In this document: piece by piece, positions 33,432-43,124 of the stretch
Layout: each line of letters begins with the position of its first letter
Position numbering within the stretch: position 1 is the stretch's first letter
Assembly (NCBI GenBank): GCA_963837365.1
Contig: CAWIMW010000002.1
Coordinates: forward strand, 620,001-684,000
Origin: CAWBXL01 sp963837365
GTDB taxonomy: Bacteria > Acidobacteriota > Terriglobia > Terriglobales > Acidobacteriaceae
DNA length: 64,000 nt
Direction: 5' to 3'
Made by a program: the position numbers and the translations under genes
The notes under the pieces: generated by a model
The model's database searches: none
Told to the model about the DNA's origin: nothing
The model's input: only the letters and a program-made list of their open reading frames with translations

Positions 33432-36164
33432 ATGTCGTTCGAAGCCAAGGCCTTCGTTTGCCTGGTGGTGACCGTAGGCATGGTGGTACTCGGCTATGGC
33501 ATGGCGCACCCGGCCAGTAATAATATTGCCGAATTCATTTGCTACTTGTTAGTCGCCTTTTTGGCTTCTACCCTGTCGGTGAATTTACCCGAAGTGGCTG
33601 ACACCATGTCGTCTAACTTTGTATTGGTGCTGGTCGGCATTTTGGAACTCAGTTTCACTGAAACCCTGGCCTTGGGATCCGTGGCGGTTCTCACCCAGAC
33701 ATTTCGCCGCGACCGTAAGCGGCCCATCATATTGGCGGTTAATCTCTGCACCAGCGCGTGCGCCATTGCGTTGTCCTACAATTTCTATCATTCGGGGTAC
33801 ATCTCGCGGTTTCTCGACAGCTCTACACTCTGGTTGCTGCTGGCGGCTTCCATTTATTTCCTCGCCAATACCGGCCTGGTGGCCATATCCAGCGCGTTGC
33901 TGGAAAGAAAATCTCTTAAGAAAATTTGGGTGGATTGCTATTCCTGGTCGTTCCCTTACTACCTGGTGGGTGCCGGCGTCGCAGCCCTGATCGGCTGGAT
34001 GAACAAACGATACCAGTGGCAGTCCTCTTTACTGGTGCTTCCGGTCATCTATCTGATTTACCGCTCCTATCATCTTTACTTGAGCAGGCTGGAAGACAAA
34101 AAACGGCACGGCGAAGAGATGGCAAGTCTCCACTTGCGTACCATCGAGGCTTTGGCACTGGCCATTGAAGCCAAAGACCATACTACCCACGATCACCTGC
34201 AACGCGTCCGTGTGTATGCCATCGAAATTGCCAAGGAGATGAAGATCAGCAAAGAAGAACTCGAAGCCTTGCACGCTGCTTCCCTTCTTCATGATATCGG
34301 CAAGCTGGCTGTACCTGAGCACATCATCTCCAAGCCCGGCCGCCTGACTCCCGAAGAATTTGAAAAAATGAAGATCCACCCAGTAGTGGGAGCGGAGATT
34401 CTCGAACGCGTCCGTTTTCCCTACCCGGTGGTTCCCATCGTGCGCGCCCACCACGAAAAATGGGACGGCACCGGATACCCCTTCGGCCTCAAGGGCACAC
34501 AGATTCCCATCGGCGCCCGAATTCTTACGGCGGTTGATTTCCTGGATGCACTGACCTCGGACCGTCAGTATCGCCGTGCGATTCCCATCGAAGAAGTAAT
34601 GAAGCGGCTGCAAGCGGAGTCTGGCAAAGCATTCGACCCTAAAGTCATCGATGTGCTTCAAAAACGCTATCGTGATCTGGAACGACGCATCCTTTCAGGT
34701 TCGGCACAACCCGAATCCAAACTATCCACCGAAGTTAAAGTGGAGCGTGGAGATGCGCCAGCCACAGGGTTCGAGCAGAATGTTGCTCCGGAGCGTGCAG
34801 AAGCAAGCTTTTTGTCGTCTATCGCCGCTGCTCGCCAGGAAGCGCAAACCCTGTTTGAATTGAGCCAGGATTTGGGCGCATCCCTCAGCCTGGCGGAAAC
34901 ATTGTCTGTGTTCTCGGTAAAACTCCGCCGCCTGGTTCCTTACGACGCCATTGCAATCTACATTCAGCGCGGGAAGGAACTGGTCCCCGAACACGTAAAC
35001 GGTGACAACTTCCGCCTGTTCTCCTCGCTGCGGATTCCCGTCGGCCAGGGTCTATCCGGATGGGTCGCGCACAATAAGAAGCCGATCATCAACGGCAATC
35101 CGTCGGTCGAACCGGGCTACCTCAACGACCCCACAAAGTTCAGCACCTTGCGATCGGCTCTGGCGGTTCCCTTGGAGGGCGTAGCCGGATCGATCGGCGT
35201 GCTGGCGCTCTATCACGCGGAAACCGACGCCTTCACCTCCGACCACTTGCGCATTCTTCTCGCCGTCAGCTCCAAGATGGCGCTCTCCATCGAAAATGCG
35301 ATGAAGTACGAGCAAGCCGAAAGCTCCGCCACCACCGACTACCTGACCGATCTGCCCAACGCGCGTTCCCTGTTCTTGCAGTTGGAACGTGAACTGGCCC
35401 GTTGCAAGCGGTCCAACACCGGCTTGGCAGTGATGGTCTGCGACATGGACGGGTTTAAACAAATCAACGACCGTTTTGGCCACCTCGAAGGCAACCGCGT
35501 GTTGCGCCTCTTCGCCCAGGCGCTGAAGCACAGCTGCCGCGACTACGACTACGTGGCCCGCATGGGCGGCGACGAATTTGTAGTTGTAGCTCCTGGGTTG
35601 AGTACGGAATCTGCGAACAAAAAGGTCCATCAGTTGCGGGAACTCGCCCAGCAGGCCGGACGCGAAGTTTGTGGCGAAGACATCCTGTCCTTGAGCACTG
35701 GATTTGCTCTTTATCCCACCGACGGCGCTGACGCTGAAGGATTACTGGCCGAAGCGGACCGCCGCATGTACGTGGAAAAACAACGGCAACCATTCCGCAA
35801 GAACCGCCGCCTTTATCCGCGTATGAAATGCCGTGTCACCATCGAACTTCAGGAACACGGCAAAGAGACCCTGATCATGGGCAATCTGACCGATGTAAGT
35901 TTGGGAGGATGCTTCGTCGAAACCAGCGTGATTATGGCCGCTGGTACTCCGCTCAAGCTGGTGTTCTCCATTGACGACGGCAAAATCCAGGCCGAAGGCA
36001 GCGTGCTGCGCCTGGAACCAGGCGCCGGCATCGCCATCCAATTCAACGAAACCACCCGCGGCGACCGCGGCAAAATTCCGCAGGTCATCGAATACGTACA
36101 AAAAACCTCCCAACAATATGACAGCAGTTTCTACGAAAAGCTTTTGAGCAAGGCCAAGGTATAG
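33432..36164 (+). CDS. Membrane HD-GYP-GAF-GGDEF-PilZ cyclic-di-GMP protein
   Basis: About 910 residues; ATG 33432 (MSFEAKAFVCLVVTVG) has a GGAG site, and earlier starts at 33402 or 33297 are possible. Order: about seven N-terminal transmembrane helices (to about residue 215), an HD-GYP phosphodiesterase (SLLHDIGKLAVPE; HHEKWDGTGYPFGLKG), a GAF domain, a GGDEF cyclase (ARMGGDEFVVV, with RDYD exactly five residues before it as an inhibition site), and a C-terminal PilZ receptor (RRLYPRMKC as RxxxR; DVSLGG as D/NxSxxG). All three functions (make, break, bind) therefore appear intact in one chain. Confidence 0.92.
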   Translation: MSFEAKAFVCLVVTVGMVVLGYGMAHPASNNIAEFICYLLVAFLASTLSVNLPEVADTMSSNFVLVLVGILELSFTETLALGSVAVLTQTFRRDRKRPIILAVNLCTSACAIALSYNFYHSGYISRFLDSSTLWLLLAASIYFLANTGLVAISSALLERKSLKKIWVDCYSWSFPYYLVGAGVAALIGWMNKRYQWQSSLLVLPVIYLIYRSYHLYLSRLEDKKRHGEEMASLHLRTIEALALAIEAKDHTTHDHLQRVRVYAIEIAKEMKISKEELEALHAASLLHDIGKLAVPEHIISKPGRLTPEEFEKMKIHPVVGAEILERVRFPYPVVPIVRAHHEKWDGTGYPFGLKGTQIPIGARILTAVDFLDALTSDRQYRRAIPIEEVMKRLQAESGKAFDPKVIDVLQKRYRDLERRILSGSAQPESKLSTEVKVERGDAPATGFEQNVAPERAEASFLSSIAAARQEAQTLFELSQDLGASLSLAETLSVFSVKLRRLVPYDAIAIYIQRGKELVPEHVNGDNFRLFSSLRIPVGQGLSGWVAHNKKPIINGNPSVEPGYLNDPTKFSTLRSALAVPLEGVAGSIGVLALYHAETDAFTSDHLRILLAVSSKMALSIENAMKYEQAESSATTDYLTDLPNARSLFLQLERELARCKRSNTGLAVMVCDMDGFKQINDRFGHLEGNRVLRLFAQALKHSCRDYDYVARMGGDEFVVVAPGLSTESANKKVHQLRELAQQAGREVCGEDILSLSTGFALYPTDGADAEGLLAEADRRMYVEKQRQPFRKNRRLYPRMKCRVTIELQEHGKETLIMGNLTDVSLGGCFVETSVIMAAGTPLKLVFSIDDGKIQAEGSVLRLEPGAGIAIQFNETTRGDRGKIPQVIEYVQKTSQQYDSSFYEKLLSKAKV

Positions 36165-36204
36165 AATTGCCCGATTTTCAGGCTTGCGCTCTTAGCGGCT
36201 AGCC

Positions 36205-36285
36205 CTTAGATTTTGGGTGGAGCAGGGCCTTTGGCCCTGCGTTAAATGCTTTGCTGTGGTCCGGCTTTAGCCGCTGAGGTATTAG
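36205..36285. repeat. Type B repeat
   Basis: GGTGGAGCAGGGCCTTTGGC with CAGGGCC/GGCCCTG hairpin, then CCGGCTTTAGCCGCTGAGGT. Preceded by a further TTAGCGGCTAG copy piece (36196-36206). The end touches the 3' end of the following SDR gene. Confidence 0.7.
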
Positions 36286-37035
36286 CGGCTGGCCAACCCC
36301 CCCGCCGTCTCCGCCCCATCAATTGTGTAGACATGCCCGCTTAAATACGCGGCATCATCGGAAGCCAGAAATGCAAACAACCCCGCCACTTCCTCCGGTG
36401 CGGCATGACGCCGCAAGGGAATCTTGCGGTTCACTTCCTCCAACATCTCATCCGTGTACTCAGCACGCTGCATGGGAGTAAGCACGTATCCCGGGGCCAC
36501 CGCACAAACGCGGACTCTAGGTGCAAGTTCCAGGGCCATGGACCGCGTTAACTCAATCACTCCCGCCTTGGTGGCGTTGTAATCCGCATAATACGGATAA
36601 CCCATGATCCCGTTGGTCGAAGCGGTTTGCAGAATCACCCCGCTCCCGCGCTCCCACATATGCCGCGCCGCAGTCTGGGCCACATAGAAGACTCCAGTGA
36701 GGTTCACCGCAATCACCTTGTCCCACTCCTCCGGGGTGATCTCCAGAAATTTATGGCGAATGCTGATGCCGGCGTTGTTGATAAGCACATCCACCCCGCC
36801 CATAAGCCTTACCGCCTGATCAAAGGCAGCCTGTACCTGGGAAAGATCAGACAACATCGGCCGCAACTGTTCCAGCAAGATTCGGCAACTGCCGCATGAT
36901 CCGCTCGCGCCCCCCGGCATCCCGATCCAGCACGCAAACCACAGCCCCTTCTTCTAGAAAGCGAGCAGCCGTAGCCGCACCAATCCCACTCGCTCCGCCA
37001 GTGATGAGAACCCGCTTGCCTATAAGCCCACGCAT
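36282..37035 (-). CDS. Short-chain dehydrogenase/reductase, one frameshift
   Basis: About 250 residues when two frames are joined. The first (from 37035) has the NAD(P) loop LITGGASGIGAATAARFLEEG and runs to GTVAADV. An extra T near 36858 (GATGTTGTCTGATC) shifts it. The second has DVLINNAGISIRHKF, the Ser region, DYNATKAGVIELTRS with the catalytic Tyr/Lys, and PGYVLTPMQ. This is a classical SDR resembling 3-oxoacyl-ACP or glucose dehydrogenases; substrate unknown. Only the indel spoils it. Confidence 0.85.
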
Positions 37036-37136
37036 ACCCAGTATTGTAAAGTACGCACAGTTCCGTGATCAAGAGATTTCTCCGCGACTCTGCGTTTAAG
37101 ATTCAGGAAATTAGAACAAGAAAGCAAGAATCGGAG

Positions 37137-37161
37137 CCGACGGGCGATCCCCGCCCGTCAC
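37137..37161. repeat. GACGGGCG/CGCCCGTC palindrome
   Basis: GACGGGCGATCCCCGCCCGTC lies right at the 3' end of the DUF155 gene and can form a 7-8 bp stem. It belongs to the same loose group as 15567 and 24974. Confidence 0.45.
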
Positions 37162-38291
37162 TTCCCGCGGAACAAAAAGACCAAATCAATAATCAGAATC
37201 ACCACCACCATCAGTTCCAGCACAAACGCCCGGCTCTGATGGAACTGGTCCACCATAAAGCGATAGAGATCTTCGGCAGCGTGCAGCTTCTCCTGCACCA
37301 GATCCTTGTAGTCCGGCACGCCGATCCTGGCCGCCGCCAGCTTATACAAGCGCGCCGAAAACATATCGCTCAAAAACTTAATGGCATTGTCGGCGTGCTC
37401 AGTCAACTCGGCCACATCGAGCAACACAGTATGAAGTTTCGAGGCAGCCCGGGCCAGCTTCCACCGGGTAAGCAGCCCAGTTCCCTTGTCCAGGAACTTA
37501 TAAACCCCATCCAGCTCGTTGGTCAGCAACTCGTCATAATGCCGGAACTCGAGCAACTGCGAGTTGGCGTATTCCAGTAACTGGATGGCAGTTTCCGCCC
37601 CGACCGCCGTGTCATAAACAAACGCCCCATTCCAACCAATAACAGTCAGATCGTGGGGATAATAGGAAATCCGGGCCTGCATGACCTCGTTTCGCTCACC
37701 GTCAGAAAGAGTGGCAGTCTCCCCCCGCACAATCTGCGCGATGCGTGCCCCCTGCGCCTCCACCAACTCCGCCGCCGAGGGTGATCCCGCCACCTCGCGC
37801 ACGTGGAAAATGAAATAGTCCTCGCTAAGCCATTCTTTATAGGGTTTCACCAGCGCCGGGCCAGCCTGTTCCAGGCACTTACGGGCAATCCGCGAGGCAT
37901 GCTTCTCAAAGTCCACATCCCAAACCCACCGGCTGCCCAGTTCCACCAGTTTGTCCCAATCCCCGGAAAACGGCAGTTCGAACACCACACTCAGGACTCC
38001 GTAGTCGTAATACTTGATCTCCCCCCGAAGCTGCTCCCCGCTCTCCAAGACCAGAGGATCAATCGGCTCCACCACCGGAGGCCGCTGATACCGCACATAC
38101 CCCGGCGCCTGATGCTTAAAGCTGATCTGCTCCAGGGTGCGCGTGCCCACGATCTCGCGCAGCTGGTCCAGCCGGATTTCTTCGCAGACATCGAATTGAA
38201 TCAGCACAAGCACCGACCCACGCAAGGTCGTCTCCAAGGCAGACTCGGGCCTGACCGTGGGGTCGGTCATTTGGTCGGTTACAAGCATCAT
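37158..38291 (-). CDS. RMD1/YagE (DUF155) family membrane protein
   Basis: 377 residues. Its features are an N-terminal half with beta-rich segments, a long C-terminal helical region (YDELLTNELDGVYKFLDKG, SDMFSARLYKLAAARIGV) and a single transmembrane helix at the end (AFVLELMVVVILIIDLVFLF) followed by RGK. That tail-anchored layout is typical of DUF155/RMD1 proteins. In yeast relatives affect meiotic division and mitochondrial translation; the bacterial role is unknown. Confidence 0.82.
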   Translation of the reverse strand: MMLVTDQMTDPTVRPESALETTLRGSVLVLIQFDVCEEIRLDQLREIVGTRTLEQISFKHQAPGYVRYQRPPVVEPIDPLVLESGEQLRGEIKYYDYGVLSVVFELPFSGDWDKLVELGSRWVWDVDFEKHASRIARKCLEQAGPALVKPYKEWLSEDYFIFHVREVAGSPSAAELVEAQGARIAQIVRGETATLSDGERNEVMQARISYYPHDLTVIGWNGAFVYDTAVGAETAIQLLEYANSQLLEFRHYDELLTNELDGVYKFLDKGTGLLTRWKLARAASKLHTVLLDVAELTEHADNAIKFLSDMFSARLYKLAAARIGVPDYKDLVQEKLHAAEDLYRFMVDQFHQSRAFVLELMVVVILIIDLVFLFRGK

Positions 38292-38404
38292 TGCTGGATA
38301 CCTTCAGACTTTCAGAAGAGCTACAAGTATTGTCCCAGAATCCGGGCGGGCTGGCGAGTAGCAGAATAAGTCATTTATTATCAATATCTTAAAACCGCGC
38401 AACG

Positions 38405-38521
38405 GTGTAGGCGGACACTCCTGTCCGCCCTGCGTACATCACCACCAAATTCGGGGTCTTGCCATGAAAGTGTCCACCACAGGCACACAGCCGGCAGGGC
38501 GGACAGGAGTATCCGCCCTAC
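38405..38521. repeat. Type A palindromic repeat, about 117 bp
   Basis: GTAGGCGGACACTCCTGTCC...CCCTGC at the left is mirrored by GCAGGGCGGACAGGAGTATC...CCTACAC at the right. Same architecture as 213-337, with CAAATTCGGGG in the spacer in both. The right edge provides the TAG stop codon of the FAD oxidoreductase (38518-38520). Confidence 0.75.
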
Positions 38522-41427
38522 ACCCTTAACCCCAATTGAATCACCTCGGCCAAATGCAGCGCTCGCCGCCCAGCCCCCTGGGCAATCTGCTCGCGGCAAC
38601 TAAACCCATCCGCAATGATGAGGCAATCCGGCGAGGCCTCCCGCACCGCCGGAAGCAGCTGCAACTCGCCAACGGCCATGGAGACCGGATACCGCTCCTG
38701 CTCAAACCCAAACGATCCTGCCATCCCGCAACACCCGGCAGCCGGAGCGTGGAAATCAACCCCCATCCGCCGCAGCACACTCTCCTCGTCGGTCATCTTC
38801 ATGACAGATTTGTGATGACAGTGTCCGTGCACCAGAGCGCGACCACCCAGTTTGGGCAGCGTGAAACCGGCGGCTTTCCTCTCCAGAAATTCACTGAGCA
38901 AATAGACTTGCTCTGAAAGCTTCCGCGCCCGCCCATCTTCCGGGAAGAAATTCAACAACTCATCCCGGAAAACCGCTGCGCAACTGGGTTCCAAAGCAAC
39001 AATAGGAGTACCCGCCTCAATCTCCGGCCCCAGTTGCTCCAAAATGCCAAGCAATAACCTCCTGGCGCGGTCCAAAAACCCAAAATCATAAAGCGGACGC
39101 CCGCAGCACAACACCCTCCGCGGCAACCGGACCTGAAACCCCGCCGCCTCCAGCACCTCCACCGCAGCCTGCGCCGTCGCCGGCAGAAAATAATTGTTAA
39201 AAGTGTCCGGCCACAGCAAGACCTGTGGACAACCGGCATTCCGAGGCTCCCGCCGCCGATACCACGCCCGGAATGTCCGCGAAGCAAACTTCGGCACCCG
39301 CCGCTGCTGCGGCATCCCCGCAGCCCACTTGGCAACATTGCGTAACCCCGGAAGCTGCGTCCCCAGATTCACCAGCCAAGGCGCATAACTCGCCATCCGC
39401 GCCCAGCGGTCAATGTGGGCAAAGGCATAAGCGCTCCGCGGCCGCAGCCGTCCCTCGTAATAATGAGAGAGAAATTCAGCTTTGTAGCTGGCCACATCCA
39501 CCGCCACCGGACAATCGCTCTTGCAGCCTTTGCAAGCCAGACACAAGTCCAGCGACTCCTTGACGTCCTCATCCCGCCATTGCCCTTTGAGGACCTCCCC
39601 CTGCGCCAGCTCCCACAAAAGCCGCGCCCGCCCACGGGTCGAGTGCTCCTCCTCCCGCGTCACCCGGTAGCTGGGGCACATCACCCCGCCATCATCACTC
39701 CGGCACTTGCCCACTCCAACGCACCGCGAAGCCGCCCCAGCCAAACTTCCATGGTCCGCAGGGAACTTGAAGTGAGTTTCCGGCTGCCACATTCTCAACT
39801 CGGGGTTGACCCGCAGGTTCTCATCAATCCGGTAAGGCTCAACCACTTTCCCCGGATTCATCTTCCAATCCGGGTCCCACAAGCTCTTGAACTCGCGAAA
39901 TGCCTGCACCAGCTCCGGCCCGAACATCTTGGGCAGCAATTCCGCCCGCGATTGCCCGTCCCCATGCTCACCGGAAAAAGACCCGCCATAGCTGACAACC
40001 AGGTCCGCCGCCGCCTCCACGAACCTGCGGAAGTTGCGCACGCCGTCCTTCGTCTCAAAATCAAAACTGATACGCAGATGCACGCAAGCATGCCCAAAAT
40101 GCCCATACATCACCGCGCGATATCCGAAGCTCTCCAGCAATTTGCGCAAGTCCCGCAGATATCCGCCAAGTTTCTCCGGAGCTACCGCGGCATCCTCCCA
40201 TCCTTCCCACGCCCCCGGCTCTCCGGGCACATGGGAAACCACTCCCAGTCCAGACTCTCGTACCTGCCACGCACGTTTGATCAGCATCGGATCGGTCAGC
40301 AACCGCATTTGCGGAGGGTTCGCGCTTCGACCCAGCGCTGCCATCATCTTTCGCGCCAGATCTTCGGACTGGGCCAACGTGTCCCCGCCAAATTCCGCCA
40401 TCAACCATCCGCCCCCCTCCGGCAACTGCGCGACCCCTTCCGGATTCACTCCCTTGCGGCGGCTGAAATTCACCAGCTGCCCATCGAAGCCTTCGAGGCC
40501 AATCGGCCTGTGCTCCATAATTTCCGGCACATGATCGGCACACTGGTAAACATCGGGATACCCAATCAGCACCAGCACCCGCTGCGGCGGACTCTCCACC
40601 AGCCGGCAAGTGGCCTTGAGTACAGTGACACAAGTCCCCTCGGTCCCGACCAGGGCCCGCGCAACATGAAATCCATTTTCCGGAAGCAATTGGTTCAGGT
40701 TGTAACCCGAAACCCGGCGTGGAATATCGGGATAGCGTTCGCGAATCAGCTGGGCATACTTATCGCGAAGAGTTTTCAGCCCGCCATAAATCTCTCCCAC
40801 CCGCCCACCCGCGCCAATGAGCCCATCCAACTTCTGCTCACTGGTCGCTCCAACCTCCAGCCGCAGACCGTCATAGGTCAAAACTTCCAGCCCCTCGATG
40901 TTGTCGTCGGTTTTCCCCGCCATCACCGAGTGAACGCCGCAGGAGTTGTTGCCAATCATCCCGCCCAAAGTACAGCGGTCATGGGTTGCCGGATCAGGCG
41001 CAAAAGTAAGCTTATGTTTCTCAGCCGCGTTGCGCAGCCGGTCCAGCACCACTCCGGGCTCCACCGTGGCCAGCCGGCGCACCGGATCAACCTCCAGAAT
41101 CTCCGACATGTACTTGGAAAAATCGAGGACGACGGCCACGTTGCAGGACTGGCCGGCAAGGGAGGTCCCCCCGCCGCGGCAAAGAATAGGCGCGCCAAAT
41201 TCCCGTGCCGTTGCCACGGTAGCAATTACATCATCCGCATTTCGAGGAACTACAACGCCGATGGGAACTTGCCGGTAGTTGGATGCGTCAGTCGAGTAAA
41301 GCGCGCGGCTGCCGTTATCGAAGCGGACTTCCCCACGCAGATTCCGCCGCAGAGCCGCTGCCAGCCCTTCGGCATCTACGTTTACCGACTTGGCGGCGCG
41401 GGCAAGCTCTGCAAAGTCTTGCGGCAT
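38518..41427 (-). CDS. FAD-linked oxidase with 4Fe-4S and CCG domains (YdiJ/Dld-like)
   Basis: 969 residues, far longer than GlcD because an iron-sulfur subunit is fused. Domains: FAD_binding_4 (about 45-225, GVVVPRNADDVIATV, CRGGGTSLAGQ), FAD-oxidase C-terminal (about 260-535, HFGHACVHLRISFD, SGEHGDGQSR), 4Fe-4S region (about 575-645, CVGVGKCRSDD, CLACKGCKSDCPVAVDV), and two CCG domains (GHCHHKSVMK, GCCGMAGSFG). It resembles YdiJ, which oxidises D-2-hydroxyglutarate or related D-2-hydroxyacids and passes electrons to the quinone pool. Monocistronic or with the zinc-ribbon gene 12 bases upstream. Confidence 0.9.
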   Translation of the reverse strand: MPQDFAELARAAKSVNVDAEGLAAALRRNLRGEVRFDNGSRALYSTDASNYRQVPIGVVVPRNADDVIATVATAREFGAPILCRGGGTSLAGQSCNVAVVLDFSKYMSEILEVDPVRRLATVEPGVVLDRLRNAAEKHKLTFAPDPATHDRCTLGGMIGNNSCGVHSVMAGKTDDNIEGLEVLTYDGLRLEVGATSEQKLDGLIGAGGRVGEIYGGLKTLRDKYAQLIRERYPDIPRRVSGYNLNQLLPENGFHVARALVGTEGTCVTVLKATCRLVESPPQRVLVLIGYPDVYQCADHVPEIMEHRPIGLEGFDGQLVNFSRRKGVNPEGVAQLPEGGGWLMAEFGGDTLAQSEDLARKMMAALGRSANPPQMRLLTDPMLIKRAWQVRESGLGVVSHVPGEPGAWEGWEDAAVAPEKLGGYLRDLRKLLESFGYRAVMYGHFGHACVHLRISFDFETKDGVRNFRRFVEAAADLVVSYGGSFSGEHGDGQSRAELLPKMFGPELVQAFREFKSLWDPDWKMNPGKVVEPYRIDENLRVNPELRMWQPETHFKFPADHGSLAGAASRCVGVGKCRSDDGGVMCPSYRVTREEEHSTRGRARLLWELAQGEVLKGQWRDEDVKESLDLCLACKGCKSDCPVAVDVASYKAEFLSHYYEGRLRPRSAYAFAHIDRWARMASYAPWLVNLGTQLPGLRNVAKWAAGMPQQRRVPKFASRTFRAWYRRREPRNAGCPQVLLWPDTFNNYFLPATAQAAVEVLEAAGFQVRLPRRVLCCGRPLYDFGFLDRARRLLLGILEQLGPEIEAGTPIVALEPSCAAVFRDELLNFFPEDGRARKLSEQVYLLSEFLERKAAGFTLPKLGGRALVHGHCHHKSVMKMTDEESVLRRMGVDFHAPAAGCCGMAGSFGFEQERYPVSMAVGELQLLPAVREASPDCLIIADGFSCREQIAQGAGRRALHLAEVIQLGLRV

Positions 41428-41439
41428 GGGGGGCGACAG

Positions 41440-42063
41440 CTACTTACTGGCCTTGGTAACCCGGGTCATCTGAATCATGGTCTTGCCGTCATGGCCTTGG
41501 ATCGTGACCGTGGTCATATCGTCCTTATCGCCGGAGTACAACGAGTACGTGTCTCCCTGGCTGGTGTAGTTGGCCTTGGGCAGCTTGGAACGATAGAACT
41601 CTGCGACCTGTTCCGCTGGATCGTCGGTTTCCAGCACTGCGGTTGCAGTGTGCATTCCTGCGATGGTCATCGAGACCGACCCGTTCTTCTGTGCCTTGGC
41701 CCCGGGATAAAGATCGATGCCGATGTTGTGGGCTGTTTCCTCGGGATCACTGTTCGCCTCCATGCTGCCTAGGGGCGACTCGATCGTCACTTTTCCGTTC
41801 TTTTCCGTAACGTGGCTGCTCTTGACCATTCTGTAGCCGATGTAGCTGACCGTTCCAATTCCGATGATCCCCAGCCCCACCACCACGGCCACAACAATCA
41901 GAATGATCTTTACCGCACTGCCGCCTTGTTTGGGCGGAGTTCCAGCCCCCGGAGCTGCCGGTGAAGCTGGGGAAGCGCTGGCCGCAGGCACGGACGCTCC
42001 ACACTTGTTGCAGAACTTTGTACCAGCATCGAGAGTAGCGCCACAGGAGTTGCAGAACGCCAT
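41440..42063 (-). CDS. Zinc-ribbon membrane protein
   Basis: 207 residues. An N-terminal zinc ribbon (MAFCNSCGATLDAGTKFCNKCG, two CxxC pairs) is followed by an Ala/Pro-rich linker, one transmembrane helix (VKIILIVVAVVVGLGIIGIG) and a beta-rich outer domain (DLYPGAKAQKNGSVSM, EQVAEFYRSKLP). Similar zinc-ribbon proteins are common in acidobacteria with no known function. It sits between the FAD oxidoreductase and the oxidase operon. Confidence 0.75.
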   Translation of the reverse strand: MAFCNSCGATLDAGTKFCNKCGASVPAASASPASPAAPGAGTPPKQGGSAVKIILIVVAVVVGLGIIGIGTVSYIGYRMVKSSHVTEKNGKVTIESPLGSMEANSDPEETAHNIGIDLYPGAKAQKNGSVSMTIAGMHTATAVLETDDPAEQVAEFYRSKLPKANYTSQGDTYSLYSGDKDDMTTVTIQGHDGKTMIQMTRVTKASK

Positions 42064-42141
42064 AAGTCACCTCGCAAAGGAGAAGTAGCCCGACGGCGGA
42101 GTATATCGCAAATCGAATCGGCTTGCCGGAAGGAAATCGCC

Positions 42142-42441
42142 CTAGCTGATCATCCGGGTGGAGTAGTCGGCCAGGCTCAGGACCAGCAACAGCATCAGCC
42201 AGAAGATGGCCGCGATGATGACTGTCTTGGTCAGCTTCTCACTGGTGTATTTCACATGCATGAAAAACAGCACCACCACCACCGCCTTAATGCTGGCGAT
42301 GGTGAGGGCGACCACTGTGTTGAAGGGGCCCAGGTCCACAAACGCAACCAGCGCGGTGACCACCGTCAGCACCGTGAGCAGTGCCCAGATGCCGACGTAA
42401 ATCTTGTTGGATACAACGTGTTCAGACATAGGTTCGCTCAC
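42142..42441 (-). CDS. ctaF: Cytochrome c oxidase subunit IV-like (prokaryotic)
   Basis: 99 residues with three transmembrane segments (WALLTVLTVVTALVAFVDL, NTVVALTIASIKAVVVVLFF, VIIAAIFWLMLLLVLSLA), and HVKYTSEKL between helices two and three. This is the small subunit (COX4_pro/CyoD type) of heme-copper oxidases. Its start overlaps the ctaE stop by four bases, so translation is coupled. It is the last gene of the respiratory operon. Confidence 0.88.
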   Translation of the reverse strand: MSEPMSEHVVSNKIYVGIWALLTVLTVVTALVAFVDLGPFNTVVALTIASIKAVVVVLFFMHVKYTSEKLTKTVIIAAIFWLMLLLVLSLADYSTRMIS

Positions 42442-43124
42442 TTGTGCCGGTCAATCAGATACAACAATGGAAACAGGTAGATCCAGACAATGTCCACAAA
42501 GTGCCAGTACAAGCCGCCGATTTCCAGCGGCGTGTGGTAGCGCGGCGTGTACGTTCCCTTCCACGCGTGATAAGTCAGGAAGGCAAAAATGCCCAGACCG
42601 ATGATCATGTGCAGCGCATGCAACCCGGTCATGGCGAAGTACAGCGAAAAGAAAATCTCAGCGTGCTGCGGGTTCAGCCCGGCTTCGCCCGGCTCCTCAA
42701 AATGAAAGGTCGTCCCGGGCACATGGTGTTCCTTGAACTTACTGGCCCACTCGACGCCCTTGATCCCCAGAAACGCCGCGCCGAAAATCATGGTAAGGAC
42801 CAGCAACCAGAGCATTAGCTTCCGCTTCCCCAGCTGCGCCGCCTTGATCGACAGCGCTACGGTCAAGCTGCTGCAAATCAGCACCGCGGTATTGACCGTC
42901 CCCAATGTGATGTCCAGCGTCTTGCTGGCGGCCGCGAAGTCCTTGAAGTACGCCAGCCGGTAGATCAGGTAGGCGCAGAACATCCCGCCGAAAAACATGA
43001 TTTCCGTGGCCAGGAACAGCCACATGCCCAGCGACGAAGCCTGCTTCTGCTGCTCGGCGTCGGCGAAGTGGTGCCGCAGTTCCGGCCCGTGGACGTGCTC
43101 GACCGCAGCATCGCTATTGCTCAA
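42438..43124 (-). CDS. ctaE: Cytochrome c oxidase subunit III
   Basis: 228 residues, short form of subunit III. Hydrophobic helices and HHFADAEQQKQASSLGMWLFLATEIMFFGG at the start; GLHALHMIIGLGIF and YTPRYHTPLEIGGLYWHFVDIVWIYLFPLLYL match the family. It does not bind metals and supports proton uptake and stability. It overlaps ctaD by 11 bases and ctaF by four. Confidence 0.95.
   Translation of the reverse strand: MSNSDAAVEHVHGPELRHHFADAEQQKQASSLGMWLFLATEIMFFGGMFCAYLIYRLAYFKDFAAASKTLDITLGTVNTAVLICSSLTVALSIKAAQLGKRKLMLWLLVLTMIFGAAFLGIKGVEWASKFKEHHVPGTTFHFEEPGEAGLNPQHAEIFFSLYFAMTGLHALHMIIGLGIFAFLTYHAWKGTYTPRYHTPLEIGGLYWHFVDIVWIYLFPLLYLIDRHK

Noticed and set aside
9290..36870. Programmed ribosomal frameshifting as the reason for the split genes
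   Set aside because: The shift sites share no slippery heptamer or downstream structure and the genes are unrelated. Errors or mutations explain them better.
39415..41772. 785-codon open frame on the plus strand
   Set aside because: It lies antisense to the FAD/Fe-S oxidoreductase, whose motifs and length are convincing. The plus frame has low-complexity Arg/Pro/His-rich content typical of GC-rich shadows.
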